DNA from: Cellulomonas cellasea | GTDB lineage: Bacteria; Actinomycetota; Actinomycetes; Actinomycetales; Cellulomonadaceae | Direction: 5' to 3' | DNA: 64,000 nucleotides | NCBI RefSeq assembly: GCF_030372105.1 | Contig: NZ_JAUDBQ010000007.1 | Span: forward strand, 62,001-126,000 | Part shown: one piece after another, positions 43,460 to 51,640 of the stretch | How positions within the stretch are numbered: the first letter of the stretch is position 1 | How the letters are laid out: each line of letters starts with the position of its first letter | The notes under the pieces: model-generated | Databases searched by the model: none | What the model was told of the DNA's origin: nothing | Seen by the model: only the letters and a program-made list of their open reading frames with translations | Position numbers and translations under genes: made by a program

Positions 43460-44437
43460 ATGAGCGCTGTCCTGACCGCCCTGGGCACGATGGCCGCGAT
43501 CATCGCCCTCGGCTGGGCGCTCGGCCGGCGCGGCACGCTCGGCGAGCACGCCCCCGCAGTCCTCGCCCGGCTCGTGTTCACCGTCGCCACGCCCTGCCTG
43601 CTGTTCGTCACCGTCGCCCACGCCGACCTGCGCCTGCTGCTCTCCCGCTCCGCGCTCACCACCGCGATCAGCACCACCGTGGTGGCGCTGATCGCCATCA
43701 GCGTGCTGCGCGGCCTGTGGCGCCGGAATGCCGCCGACGTCACCGTCGGCACGCTCGCGGCCTCCTACGTCAACGCGGGGAACCTGGGGCTGCCCCTCGC
43801 GGTGTACCTGCTGGGCGACGCCGTGGCCGTCGTGCCGCCGCTGCTCTACCAGCTGCTCATCCTCGCGCCCGTCGCATTCGCGGTGCTCGACGCGCGAGCC
43901 GCCACCGGCGACGACGCCACCGGGTCGGACGGCGTGGCCGTCGCGCCCCGCGAACGCCTCCCGCTCACCCGCATCGCGCGGGACGTCCTGCTGCGCACCG
44001 CGCGCAACCCGATCATCGTCGGCGCCCTGTCCGGGCTCGTGGCCGCCACCCTGCCCTGGACCCTGCCCGAGGAGCTGTACAGCCCGTTCGCCCTGGTGGG
44101 AGCCGCCGCCGCGCCCCTCGCCCTCGTGACCTTCGGCATGTCGCTGGCCGTCCCCCGCCTGACCCGCGAGCGCGCGCCCCGGCGCGACCTGGTGCTGGCG
44201 GTCACGCTGCGCAACGTCGTCAGCCCCGCGCTCGCCTGGCTGGTGGGAACCGCGCTCGGGCTCACCGGCGAGGCGCTGCTGGCGGTCGTCGCGATGGCCG
44301 CGCTGCCCACCGCGCAAAACGTGCTGGTCTACGCGATGCAGTACGGCCGGGGCCAGGCGCTCGCGCGGGACGCGGGGTTGGTGACGACCGTGCTCGCGGC
44401 GCCCGCGCTGCTGGTGATCACCGCCCTGCTGGGCTGA
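43460..44437 (+). CDS. AEC family (auxin efflux carrier type) transporter
   Basis: 325 residues with about ten membrane helices in two five-helix halves. Conserved segments include TPCLLFVTVAHADL in the first half, YVNAGNLGLPLAVYLLGDA, and ALPTAQNVLVYAMQYG in the second. Bacterial members carry malate, malonate or other organic anions. ATG 43460 is chosen with AGGGG upstream. It shares the divergent region and operator C with the uxaC operon, so sugar-acid transport is possible. Its 3' end overlaps the convergent WYL gene by 20 bp. Confidence 0.85.
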   Translation: MSAVLTALGTMAAIIALGWALGRRGTLGEHAPAVLARLVFTVATPCLLFVTVAHADLRLLLSRSALTTAISTTVVALIAISVLRGLWRRNAADVTVGTLAASYVNAGNLGLPLAVYLLGDAVAVVPPLLYQLLILAPVAFAVLDARAATGDDATGSDGVAVAPRERLPLTRIARDVLLRTARNPIIVGALSGLVAATLPWTLPEELYSPFALVGAAAAPLALVTFGMSLAVPRLTRERAPRRDLVLAVTLRNVVSPALAWLVGTALGLTGEALLAVVAMAALPTAQNVLVYAMQYGRGQALARDAGLVTTVLAAPALLVITALLG

Positions 44438-45437
44438 CCGGGGCGTCGGCGGCGTGCCGGAACCGGGCGGCCAGCTCACGTGCGGCTTCCCGGAGCGGCT
44501 CGGGCCCGACGATCTCGAGGTCGCAGCCGTGCATGCCCAACGTCGCGGCCAACCCGGCCCACGACCACGAGCCGGTGACGACACGGCACCTGTCCCGGCC
44601 GAGCGGCTCGACCACGGCGCGCGGCCCGGACCACGGCGCCACCTGCTCGACGGGGGCGTGCAGCACCGCCTCCCCCACGCACGGCCACTCGCCTGAGGTG
44701 AACCGCTCGGCGATGAACGTGGCGATGTCCGGCGCGGGCAGGTCGCGCGGGGTGAAGCGCGGGCCCGTGGGGGTGCGCGGCGTGAGGCGGTCGACGCGGA
44801 ACGTGCGCCAGTCGTCGCGGCCGAGGTCCCATGCCACGAGGTACCAGCGCCCGTTCCAGGTGACGAGGTGGTGCGGCTCGGCACGGCGCGGCGGAGCGGG
44901 CCGACCGTCGGCGTCCTGGCCGTCAGCCTCCTGGCCGCGGGCCGTGTAGTCGAACCGCAGCACCTCGCGAGCCCGCACCGCCGCCCCCACGGCCATCAGG
45001 CGGTCGACGTCGACTGTCGCGCGCCCGGCGGCGCCGGGCTTGCCCACGGCGGTGACCTGCAACGCGTCGACGCGGGTGCGGAGCCGGGGCGGCATCACCT
45101 GGCGCACGGTGGTGAGGGCGCGCAGGGCCGCCTCGTCGATCCCGTCGATGCCCGTGGCGGCGGTCTGCAGCGCGACGGTGACCGCCACCGCCTGCTCGTC
45201 GTCGAAGAGCAGCGGCGGCATGTGCGCGCCCGCGTCGAGCCGGTAGCCGCCGTCGGGCCCCTTGACCGCGCGCACCGGGTAGCCGAGGCCGCGCAGCCGG
45301 TCGATGTCGCGCCGCACGGTGCGCGACGTGACGCCCAGGCGCTCCGCGAGCGCGTCGCCCGGCCAGTCCCGGCGGGCCTGCAGCAGCGAGAGCAGCGCCA
45401 GCAGCCGGGCGGACGGCGTCGAGGCGTCGATGGTCAT
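44418..45437 (-). CDS. WYL-domain transcriptional regulator (YafY/DeoR type)
   Basis: 339 residues: N-terminal winged helix-turn-helix (LLALLSLLQARRDWPGDALAERLGVTSRTVRRDI split over residues 12-45), then a WYL ligand-sensing domain containing WNGRWYLVAWDLGRDDWRTFRVDRL, and a WCX-like C-terminus. The start at ATG 45437 is 91 bp from the divergent ABC exporter operon, which it probably controls through the repeat at 45462. The last 20 bases overlap the end of the convergent AEC gene. Confidence 0.9.
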   Translation of the reverse strand: MTIDASTPSARLLALLSLLQARRDWPGDALAERLGVTSRTVRRDIDRLRGLGYPVRAVKGPDGGYRLDAGAHMPPLLFDDEQAVAVTVALQTAATGIDGIDEAALRALTTVRQVMPPRLRTRVDALQVTAVGKPGAAGRATVDVDRLMAVGAAVRAREVLRFDYTARGQEADGQDADGRPAPPRRAEPHHLVTWNGRWYLVAWDLGRDDWRTFRVDRLTPRTPTGPRFTPRDLPAPDIATFIAERFTSGEWPCVGEAVLHAPVEQVAPWSGPRAVVEPLGRDRCRVVTGSWSWAGLAATLGMHGCDLEIVGPEPLREAARELAARFRHAADAPVSPAGR

Positions 45438-45461
45438 GAGCCCAGTATCCGGTCGAGTAGA

Positions 45462-45476
45462 GGACAGCACCTGTCC
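45462..45476. promoter_or_regulatory. Inverted repeat in WYL / ABC exporter divergent region
   Basis: GGACAG-CAC-CTGTCC (45462-45476) is a perfect 6-bp inverted repeat. It lies 25 bp from the WYL start and 53 bp from the ABC start and is a likely operator. A GGTACCGG palindromic element follows directly. Confidence 0.6.
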
Positions 45477-45528
45477 GGTACCGGCGGCAGTGTGGGTGGA
45501 ACCACCAACCGCCCACCCAGGAGCAGCC

Positions 45529-46590
45529 ATGATCCGCACCCGAGGGCTCACCAAGAACTTCACCGTGAGCCGCGCCCACACCGTCCATGCCGTGCGCGGC
45601 ATCGACCTGGACATCGCCGCCGGCGAGCTCGTCGCCGTGCTGGGCCCCAACGGCGCCGGCAAGACGACGACGATGCGCATGCTCACCACGCTCATCCGCC
45701 CCACAGCGGGCTCCGCGCACGTCGCCGGGCTCGACGTCACAGCGCGGCCTGCGGAGGTCCGCCGCCGCATCGGATATGTGGGGCAGGGCAACGGCGCAGG
45801 CCACAACCAGCGCGCCCGCGACGAGATCGTCACGCAGGGCGTCATCTACGGGCTCGACCGACGAGCCGCCCGTCAGCGGGCCGCCGACCTGGTCGACGCC
45901 CTGGACCTCACGGAGTTCGCGGCCCACAAGGTCTCCGACCTGTCGGGCGGCCAGCGGCGCCGGCTCGACGTGGCCCTCGGGCTCGTGCACGCGCCGCGCC
46001 TGCTGTTCCTCGACGAGCCGTCCACCGGGCTCGACCCGCACAACCGCGCCAACTTGTGGGAGCACATCCTGCGGCTGCGCGCCCAGTACGACATGACCAT
46101 CGCGCTGACCACGCACTACCTCGACGAGGCCGACACGATGGCCGATCGCGTGGTGATCGTGGACCACGGCCAGGTCATCGCCGATGACACCGCGACGGCG
46201 CTCAAGCGGGACCTCGCGGGCGACCGCGTCGAGGTGCGCACCCCGCAGGACGGGCTCCTGGGGGCCGCGTCCCAGGTGGCGGCGCTCCTCGAGCGGATCC
46301 CCGGGGCCCGCGACGTCGTGGTGGACGGCCACCGGGTCACGGCGCGCGTGGCCGACAGCGCGACAGCCGTGCCGGAGCTCGTCCGCGCCGCCGCGGGGCT
46401 CGGCGTCCTGGTCGCCTCCGCCACCGGGATCACGCCGACGCTGGACGACGTCTTCCTCAACCTCACCGGCCGCACCCTGCGCGAGACCCACTCCGACGGC
46501 GCCGACACCAGCCCCGCGGACGCCGCGCCCGCCACCACCCACGCACCCACAGACCGCGACGCCCTCGTCGCCGGGAAGGACGCACGATGA
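45529..46590 (+). CDS. ABC transporter ATP-binding protein (DrrA-like)
   Basis: 353 residues. Walker A GPNGAGKTTT, signature LSGGQRRRLD, Walker B LLFLDEPSTGLDP and switch histidine in TTHYLDEAD. The C-terminal region contains the ITPTLDDVFLNLTGRTLRE motif of the daunorubicin-resistance subfamily, followed by an Ala/Thr/Pro-rich tail. AGGAG precedes the ATG by 6 nt. The gene overlaps the permease by ATGA. The exported compound is unknown; the divergent WYL regulator suggests ligand-induced efflux. Confidence 0.93.
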   Translation: MIRTRGLTKNFTVSRAHTVHAVRGIDLDIAAGELVAVLGPNGAGKTTTMRMLTTLIRPTAGSAHVAGLDVTARPAEVRRRIGYVGQGNGAGHNQRARDEIVTQGVIYGLDRRAARQRAADLVDALDLTEFAAHKVSDLSGGQRRRLDVALGLVHAPRLLFLDEPSTGLDPHNRANLWEHILRLRAQYDMTIALTTHYLDEADTMADRVVIVDHGQVIADDTATALKRDLAGDRVEVRTPQDGLLGAASQVAALLERIPGARDVVVDGHRVTARVADSATAVPELVRAAAGLGVLVASATGITPTLDDVFLNLTGRTLRETHSDGADTSPADAAPATTHAPTDRDALVAGKDAR

Positions 46591-47390
46591 GCCGCCTCGA
46601 CACCGCCTCCCACCCCACCCCGGCCCGCCGCGGGATCATCGGCGACAGCATGATCGTGCTGGTCCGCGAGCTGCGGCCCGTGGTGCGCGAGCCGTTCTCG
46701 CTGATCTTCGGCCTGGTCCAGCCGCTCGTCTTCCTCGGGCTGTTCGGCCCGCTCCTGGCGGGCTCCGTCGGCGGGGGCGTCCCGGGCGCCGACGTGTGGC
46801 AGTGGTTCGTCCCCGGGATCCTGGTGATGATCACGCTGTTCGGCTGCTCCACCACCGGCGCGAACCTGCAGATGGAGATGCAGACCGGCGCCCATGAGCG
46901 GCTCCTGGTCACCCCGCTGTCCCGCTCCTCGCAGCTCACCGGCCGCTCGCTCAAGGAGATGGCCCCGCTCGTGGTGCAGGCCCTCATCGTGGTGCTGGTG
47001 ATGATCCCGTTCGGCTTCGCGCCGAACCCCGCCGGCGCGGCCCTGGGCCTCGCGCTGCTGGCGGTGCTCGGCGTCGGGCTCGGGTCGCTGAGCTACGCGC
47101 TCGCGCTGGCCGTCCGCAAGCAGGAGTGGATGTTCTGGGCCGTGCAGCAGACGGTGCTGTTCCCGGCGATGATCCTCTCCGGCCTCCTGCTCCCCCTGGA
47201 CACCGGCCCCCGCTGGATGCAGGTCGCCGCGCTGGCCAACCCGCTGACGTACGTGGTCGACGCGGAGCGCTCGCTGTTCGCCGGGGACATCCTCAGCTCC
47301 ACGGCGGCGTGGGGCGCCGTGGCCGCGCTGCTGACCGCAGTGCTCGGCCTCGCTGTGGGGATCCGCGCCATCCACCGCAGCACCGACTGA
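46587..47390 (+). CDS. ABC-2 type transporter permease (DrrB-like)
   Basis: 267 residues with about six membrane helices. ABC-2 family features include the early VREPFSLIFGLVQPLVFLGLF and the conserved late block FPAMILSGLLLPLDTGPRWMQVAALANPLTYVVDA. It is coupled to the DrrA-like ATPase by an ATGA overlap and forms the membrane half of the exporter. No further gene in the unit. Confidence 0.92.
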   Translation: MSRLDTASHPTPARRGIIGDSMIVLVRELRPVVREPFSLIFGLVQPLVFLGLFGPLLAGSVGGGVPGADVWQWFVPGILVMITLFGCSTTGANLQMEMQTGAHERLLVTPLSRSSQLTGRSLKEMAPLVVQALIVVLVMIPFGFAPNPAGAALGLALLAVLGVGLGSLSYALALAVRKQEWMFWAVQQTVLFPAMILSGLLLPLDTGPRWMQVAALANPLTYVVDAERSLFAGDILSSTAAWGAVAALLTAVLGLAVGIRAIHRSTD

Positions 47391-47469
47391 GCCGTTCCCC
47401 GCCCGCCGGGGCCTGGCGCGTCGGCGGGCGGATGATGTGCGTCGCAGGCTGGCCTGGCACGATCAGCGT

Positions 47470-47856
47470 GTGAACGATGACGCTCGCGACGCACGCGCAC
47501 CAGAGGGCGGGATCCCCGCACGGGTCAGGGCCGCCCTCTCCTCGCTGCCCAGACCTGTGCGCTGGGTCGCGGTCGCCGTGGTCGGGGTGACGCTGGTCCT
47601 GGCCGGGATCGCGATGCTGGTGCTCCCCGGGCCGGGGTGGGTCGCGATCTTCGCCGGGTTGGCGGTGCTCGCCGCGGAGTTCACCTGGGCGGCGAAGCTG
47701 CTGGGCCGGATGAACTCCGTCGCCCTGCGGCTGTGGCACATGGTGCTGGGCTGGTTCGGGCGCAGGCCCGCGCCCCAGCCGGAGCCGGGGCCCGACGCCG
47801 CCGAGCCCGACGCCTCTGGCCCCAACGCGATCACCGGGCGCGACACCACCCCCTAG
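47470..47856 (+). CDS. PGPGW-domain (TIGR02611-type) small membrane protein
   Basis: About 128 residues from GTG 47470; an in-frame GTG at 47437 would add eleven residues and neither has a strong ribosome site. Two hydrophobic helices flank the diagnostic VLPGPGWVAIFAGLAVLAAEF segment near residue 60. The C-terminal 30 residues are Pro/Asp-rich and probably disordered. The family is widespread in actinobacteria without known function. Convergent with the VOC gene 17 bp away. Confidence 0.8.
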   Translation: MNDDARDARAPEGGIPARVRAALSSLPRPVRWVAVAVVGVTLVLAGIAMLVLPGPGWVAIFAGLAVLAAEFTWAAKLLGRMNSVALRLWHMVLGWFGRRPAPQPEPGPDAAEPDASGPNAITGRDTTP

Positions 47857-47873
47857 CCGGGGCGGCTCGCGCG

Positions 47874-48203
47874 TCACTTGCCGCGCAGCCCGATCGGGTT
47901 CCCGTCGGCGTCCGCCAGCACGCAGACCCGCGCCTCGGGCGCCACCTGCGTCGGGGCGGACCGCTCCGTGGCGCCCGCGGCGAGCAGTGTCGCGCGCGCG
48001 GCGTCGAGGTCCTCGACGTCGACGTACGCCACGGGCCCGCCCGTCGGGTCGCCCGGCGCCAGGCTGACCTCGAAGCCGCCCACGTTGTAGCCGACGTAGT
48101 ACGGCTGATCGGTGTGCGGCGTGCCGAGCAGCGCGCCGTAGACGGATTTCGCGGCGTCCAGGTCGGACACCGTGACCACCAGGCTGCGGATGGCTGGGCT
48201 CAT
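47874..48203 (-). CDS. VOC family (glyoxalase/bleomycin-resistance-like) protein
   Basis: 109 residues, one vicinal-oxygen-chelate module pair: begins IRSLVVTVSDLDAAKSVYGALLG and ends VLADADGNPIGLRG, both standard VOC pieces. Expected to be a small dimeric metal-binding or antibiotic-binding protein; few metal ligands are evident, so an enzyme role is not assured. ATG 48203 has GGAG six bases upstream, excluding a longer frame that overlaps the MFS gene. Confidence 0.85.
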   Translation of the reverse strand: MSPAIRSLVVTVSDLDAAKSVYGALLGTPHTDQPYYVGYNVGGFEVSLAPGDPTGGPVAYVDVEDLDAARATLLAAGATERSAPTQVAPEARVCVLADADGNPIGLRGK

Positions 48204-48291
48204 GCTCTTCTCCTCCGGGCGCTGCGGGGACCGTTCCAGCGAGCGTATCCACCCGGCCCGGCGCCCACCGGTCGGCGAGAGGCCCGGCCGG

Positions 48292-49518
48292 TCACCTCGC
48301 CGCAGTGGCCTCCAGTTCCTCGGTGTGGACGGCTGTGGGCACGAGCCGGCCCCGCAGCACGGCCACCACCACGGCGACCGCGAGCGCGCAGGCGACCACC
48401 ACGAGCAGAGACGCGCGCAGGCTGACCGCATGGGCGACGCCGCCGATGAACGGCGGCGCGATGAGCTGGGCGGGCCATGCCCCGAGCGCCACCAGCGCGA
48501 CCCCGCGGCCCGGCGGCAGCCCGGGGAGCCCGCCCGCCAGGCTGTAGATCGTCGGGACGATCGACGACAGCCCCAGCCCGGCGATCGCGAACCCGGCGAT
48601 GGCGCCCGCGGTGGTGTGCGTGGCCAGGGCCAGGCCCACTCCGGCGGCCGCGACCACCCCGCTGCCGACGAGCATGCGCACGGTGCCGACCCGGAACCGC
48701 ACCCGGTCGCCGAAGAGGCGGCCGACCACCATCGCCAGCGCGAAGCCGGCATACGTGGCGGCGGGCCAGGCGCCGAGGGCGCCCACCGACTCGCGCGTGT
48801 AGATCGCGCTCCAGTTCGCCGAGACGCCCTCGGCGAAGAGGGCCAGGAACGCCATCCCGGCCAGCAGGGCCAGGCCCTGGGTGAGGCGCAGGCGGGCGCT
48901 CCCCGCCGACGCTGCCCCGGCCGGCTCGACCGGCAGCCGCCGGGCGGTGAGCCCGAGGCCCACGGCCAGCAACGTGGAGGTGAGGGCGAACTGCTGGAAC
49001 GGGGACACGTGGGTGGCCGCGGCGCCAGCGCCGAGGAGCGCGCCACCGAGCGCGCCGATGCTGAAGCAGGCGTGGAAGGACGTGAGGATCGGCCGGCCGT
49101 AGGCCTTCTCGACGGCGACGGCCTGCGCGTTCATCGGCGCCTGCAGCATCCCGATCGCGGCGCCTTGCACCAGCAGCCCCGCGGCGAGCTGCCACGGGTG
49201 GCCGGCCAACGCGTTGGCGACGGGCGCCGCCACCACGAACGGCGCCGCGACCAGCGAGAGCCGGCGCGGGCCGACCCGCACGATGAGCGCCGCCACCAGC
49301 AGCATCGAGCTGAGCACCCCGATGGCCGAGGCGATGTTGATCGTCCCCCAGGTCGCGTCGTCGGCGCCCAGCGCGGCCTTCACGTCGGGCACCCGCGACG
49401 CCCATCCGCCGATCACGAGGCCCGCGAGCGTGAACAGGAACGTCACGCTCCAGCGTGCGTGCCTGAGGCGGGGCTCGATCGGATCGGCGGTGGCCCTGAC
49501 GGGGGCAGGTGATGGCAT
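48292..49518 (-). CDS. MFS transporter
   Basis: 408 residues with about twelve membrane helices. The first span begins VTFLFTLAGLVIGGWASRVPDVKAALG, the pattern of the YbjJ-like branch, followed by GIGALG-type turns such as SFHACFSIGALGGALLG. The substrate is unknown. ATG 49518 is chosen at the start of similarity to the family. It lies 88 bp upstream of the VOC gene and 67 bp downstream of another MFS gene, all on the minus strand. Confidence 0.85.
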   Translation of the reverse strand: MPSPAPVRATADPIEPRLRHARWSVTFLFTLAGLVIGGWASRVPDVKAALGADDATWGTINIASAIGVLSSMLLVAALIVRVGPRRLSLVAAPFVVAAPVANALAGHPWQLAAGLLVQGAAIGMLQAPMNAQAVAVEKAYGRPILTSFHACFSIGALGGALLGAGAAATHVSPFQQFALTSTLLAVGLGLTARRLPVEPAGAASAGSARLRLTQGLALLAGMAFLALFAEGVSANWSAIYTRESVGALGAWPAATYAGFALAMVVGRLFGDRVRFRVGTVRMLVGSGVVAAAGVGLALATHTTAGAIAGFAIAGLGLSSIVPTIYSLAGGLPGLPPGRGVALVALGAWPAQLIAPPFIGGVAHAVSLRASLLVVVACALAVAVVVAVLRGRLVPTAVHTEELEATAAR

Positions 49519-49585
49519 GTGCGCAACGTAACCAGCCCGCGACCTGCGAACACGCGTATTTCGCGCAACGGACGGCCGGCCTCGC

Positions 49586-50902
49586 TCAGCGCTCAGGCGC
49601 AGCCACGTCAACCGGTTCGGCGCCGAGGTCGTCCGCGAGCACCTGGTCCCGCCGGGCCAGCGCCGCCCACACGACAGCGCACACCACCAGCGTCAGCGGG
49701 AACACCGCGGCGCCCAGCAGGCCCACCCGCAGGCCCGAGCCGCCGTCACCGGGCAGGGCGCCGGCCAGTGAGCCGAGCAGCCCGGCGGAGGCGGCGCTCG
49801 CGTCCGCGACGACGCCGGTGACCCACGGGCCCACCGCGCCGCCCAGGTCCCCCATGACGGCCAGCACCGCGAACATCGCGGCGCCGCCGAGCGGGAAGCG
49901 CGCGGCGGCCAGGCTGAACGTGCCGGGCCACATCACGCTGACGGCGAGCCCGCACAGCGCGCACGCCGCCAGGCTCACCACGGCGTTGGGCGTCAGCGTG
50001 GCGACGAGGTAGCAGACCACCGACAGCGAGCCCGCGCCGATCATCGTGGGCGCCAGCGGGATGCGCGCGCCCCACAGCCCGTAGACGATCCGCCCGATGC
50101 CCATGAGCACGGCGAACAGCCCCGGCCCGGCGAGGTCGCCCCACGCCTTCGTGACCCCCAGCGACGTCTCCGCGAAGAACGACGACCACTGCGACATGGT
50201 CAGCTCCGCGGCGCCGGCCGTCATCATCAGCACCAGCGCGCACACGAACGCGGGGGCGCCGAACAGCGAGCGCAACGACATCCGGTGCTCCTCGGGCACC
50301 GTGGCGGGCAGCGGCACCCGGAGGAACATCGCGAAGTTGATCGCGGGCACCACGGCCCAGATCAGCGGGAGCACCTGCCAGGAGCCGTGGCCGGTCATCG
50401 CGAGCACCGCCGTGGTGCCGCCGACGACGGCCACCTGCCCCCAGCAGTAGAAGGAGTGCAGCAGGCTCATCGCGGCGGCCTTGCCCTCCTGCGGGCTGGG
50501 CAGCGCGTCGACGACGGGACTGATCATCACCTCGAGCAGCCCGCCGCCGATCGCGTACACGACCACCGCGACGCACAGGCCGATGTACGGCGTCGGGGCG
50601 ATGGCCGGGGCCACCGACAGCAGCACCAGGCCGAGGACGGCCAGCCCGTGGGCCAGCACGAGCGGGATGCGGTAGCCGATCCGATCGGCGAACCGCACGG
50701 CTGCCAGGTCGGTGAGGAGCTGGACGCCGAAGTTCAGCAGCACCAGCCGGCCCAGCATCTCCACCGGCACGTCGTAGGACGTCTGGAAGACGATGAACAG
50801 CAGCGGCGCGAGGTTGTTGACGATCGCCTGGGTGACGAATCCCGTGTAGCAGGCGCGGCGGGTCGACGCGTACGTCAGCGGCCGGTCGGCGCGGCCCCTC
50901 AC
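49586..50902 (-). CDS. MFS transporter (FucP/sugar-permease-like)
   Basis: 438 residues, twelve predicted spans, GTG start 50902. Opening TRRACYTGFVTQAIVNNLAPLLFIVF, a conserved GGGLLEVMISPVVDALP loop and MSLLHSFYCWGQVAVVGG resemble the fucose-permease/sugar MFS branch. The segment MSQWSSFFAETSLG lies in the second half. The sugar carried cannot be told from sequence. It is distant from the sugar-acid cluster and not obviously coregulated with it. Confidence 0.82.
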   Translation of the reverse strand: MRGRADRPLTYASTRRACYTGFVTQAIVNNLAPLLFIVFQTSYDVPVEMLGRLVLLNFGVQLLTDLAAVRFADRIGYRIPLVLAHGLAVLGLVLLSVAPAIAPTPYIGLCVAVVVYAIGGGLLEVMISPVVDALPSPQEGKAAAMSLLHSFYCWGQVAVVGGTTAVLAMTGHGSWQVLPLIWAVVPAINFAMFLRVPLPATVPEEHRMSLRSLFGAPAFVCALVLMMTAGAAELTMSQWSSFFAETSLGVTKAWGDLAGPGLFAVLMGIGRIVYGLWGARIPLAPTMIGAGSLSVVCYLVATLTPNAVVSLAACALCGLAVSVMWPGTFSLAAARFPLGGAAMFAVLAVMGDLGGAVGPWVTGVVADASAASAGLLGSLAGALPGDGGSGLRVGLLGAAVFPLTLVVCAVVWAALARRDQVLADDLGAEPVDVAAPER

Positions 50903-50995
50903 CGGAGAGGCGAGACGGGGACGGGGTGGGCGCGCATGGGCACGATGCTATCCAGCGACCTGCGGGTCGACGACCAGGTCAGCGCCGTGATCGGG

Positions 50996-51532
50996 TCAGC
51001 CGACCTCGGGGACGGTGACCGCCTCGCCGTTGACCGTCGCGGTGAACTGGTAGTCCGGCAGGCCCTCGATCGGGACGACGCTGGTGGTGGGCGCCAGGTC
51101 GCGGGTGCACGGTCGCGGCTCCGCGCCCGGGTCGTAGGCGGCGGTGATCTGCAGCGTGGTCCGGCGCTCGTCCCACGTGGCGGCGATCGGCAGCTCCGGG
51201 CAGGTGGAGCTGCCGAAGGTGGTGACGAGCAGCTTGCCGGGCTGCTCGGCCCGCAGCACGAGCGTGTCGGCGGTGTCGTCCTGGGCCCAGGACTCGGCGA
51301 TGGTCGTGGGCAACGGCGCGGCCTCCTGCGCTGGGCTCGTGGTCTCGGGGCTCGTGGTCTCGGGGCTGGCAGGCTCAGTGTTGACGGACTCAGTGCTCGT
51401 CGGGGCTGGCGACGGCCCGGCGCCGACCTCGACGGCGTCGTCGGGCGCGCACCCGGCCGCCAAGAGCGCCACCGCGAGGGTGGCGGCGGCGATCACCGCC
51501 CCGCGGACATGTCCAGACGTCGGCGTCGTCAT
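50996..51532 (-). CDS. Secreted lipoprotein, paralogue of the one at 31 kb
   Basis: 178 residues, function unknown. Start ATG 51532 follows GGAGGG. The signal peptide ends in lipobox LLAAGC; a Ser/Thr/Pro/Glu linker with a repeated SPETT unit follows. The domain contains TIAESWAQDD, LLVTTFGSSTCPELP, PCTRDLAPTTSVV and FTATVN, the same motif order as the lipoprotein at 30848-31405, with two matching cysteines. It is not clustered with any gene that explains it. Confidence 0.8.
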   Translation of the reverse strand: MTTPTSGHVRGAVIAAATLAVALLAAGCAPDDAVEVGAGPSPAPTSTESVNTEPASPETTSPETTSPAQEAAPLPTTIAESWAQDDTADTLVLRAEQPGKLLVTTFGSSTCPELPIAATWDERRTTLQITAAYDPGAEPRPCTRDLAPTTSVVPIEGLPDYQFTATVNGEAVTVPEVG

Positions 51533-51640
51533 CACCCTCCCTCTCATCCGGCTCCGACCATGGTGCACCCGCCCACCCCACCCTGGTGAACGCGACACGG
51601 CTCGTCGGGGACCGCGGCACGGCGCCCGGCGCGGGGCCGG

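Noticed and set aside
47874-49046. Long minus-strand frame running through the MFS gene into the VOC gene
   Set aside because: Only its last 109 residues have VOC motifs, with a good ribosome site at 48203; the rest is an out-of-frame shadow of the MFS gene.
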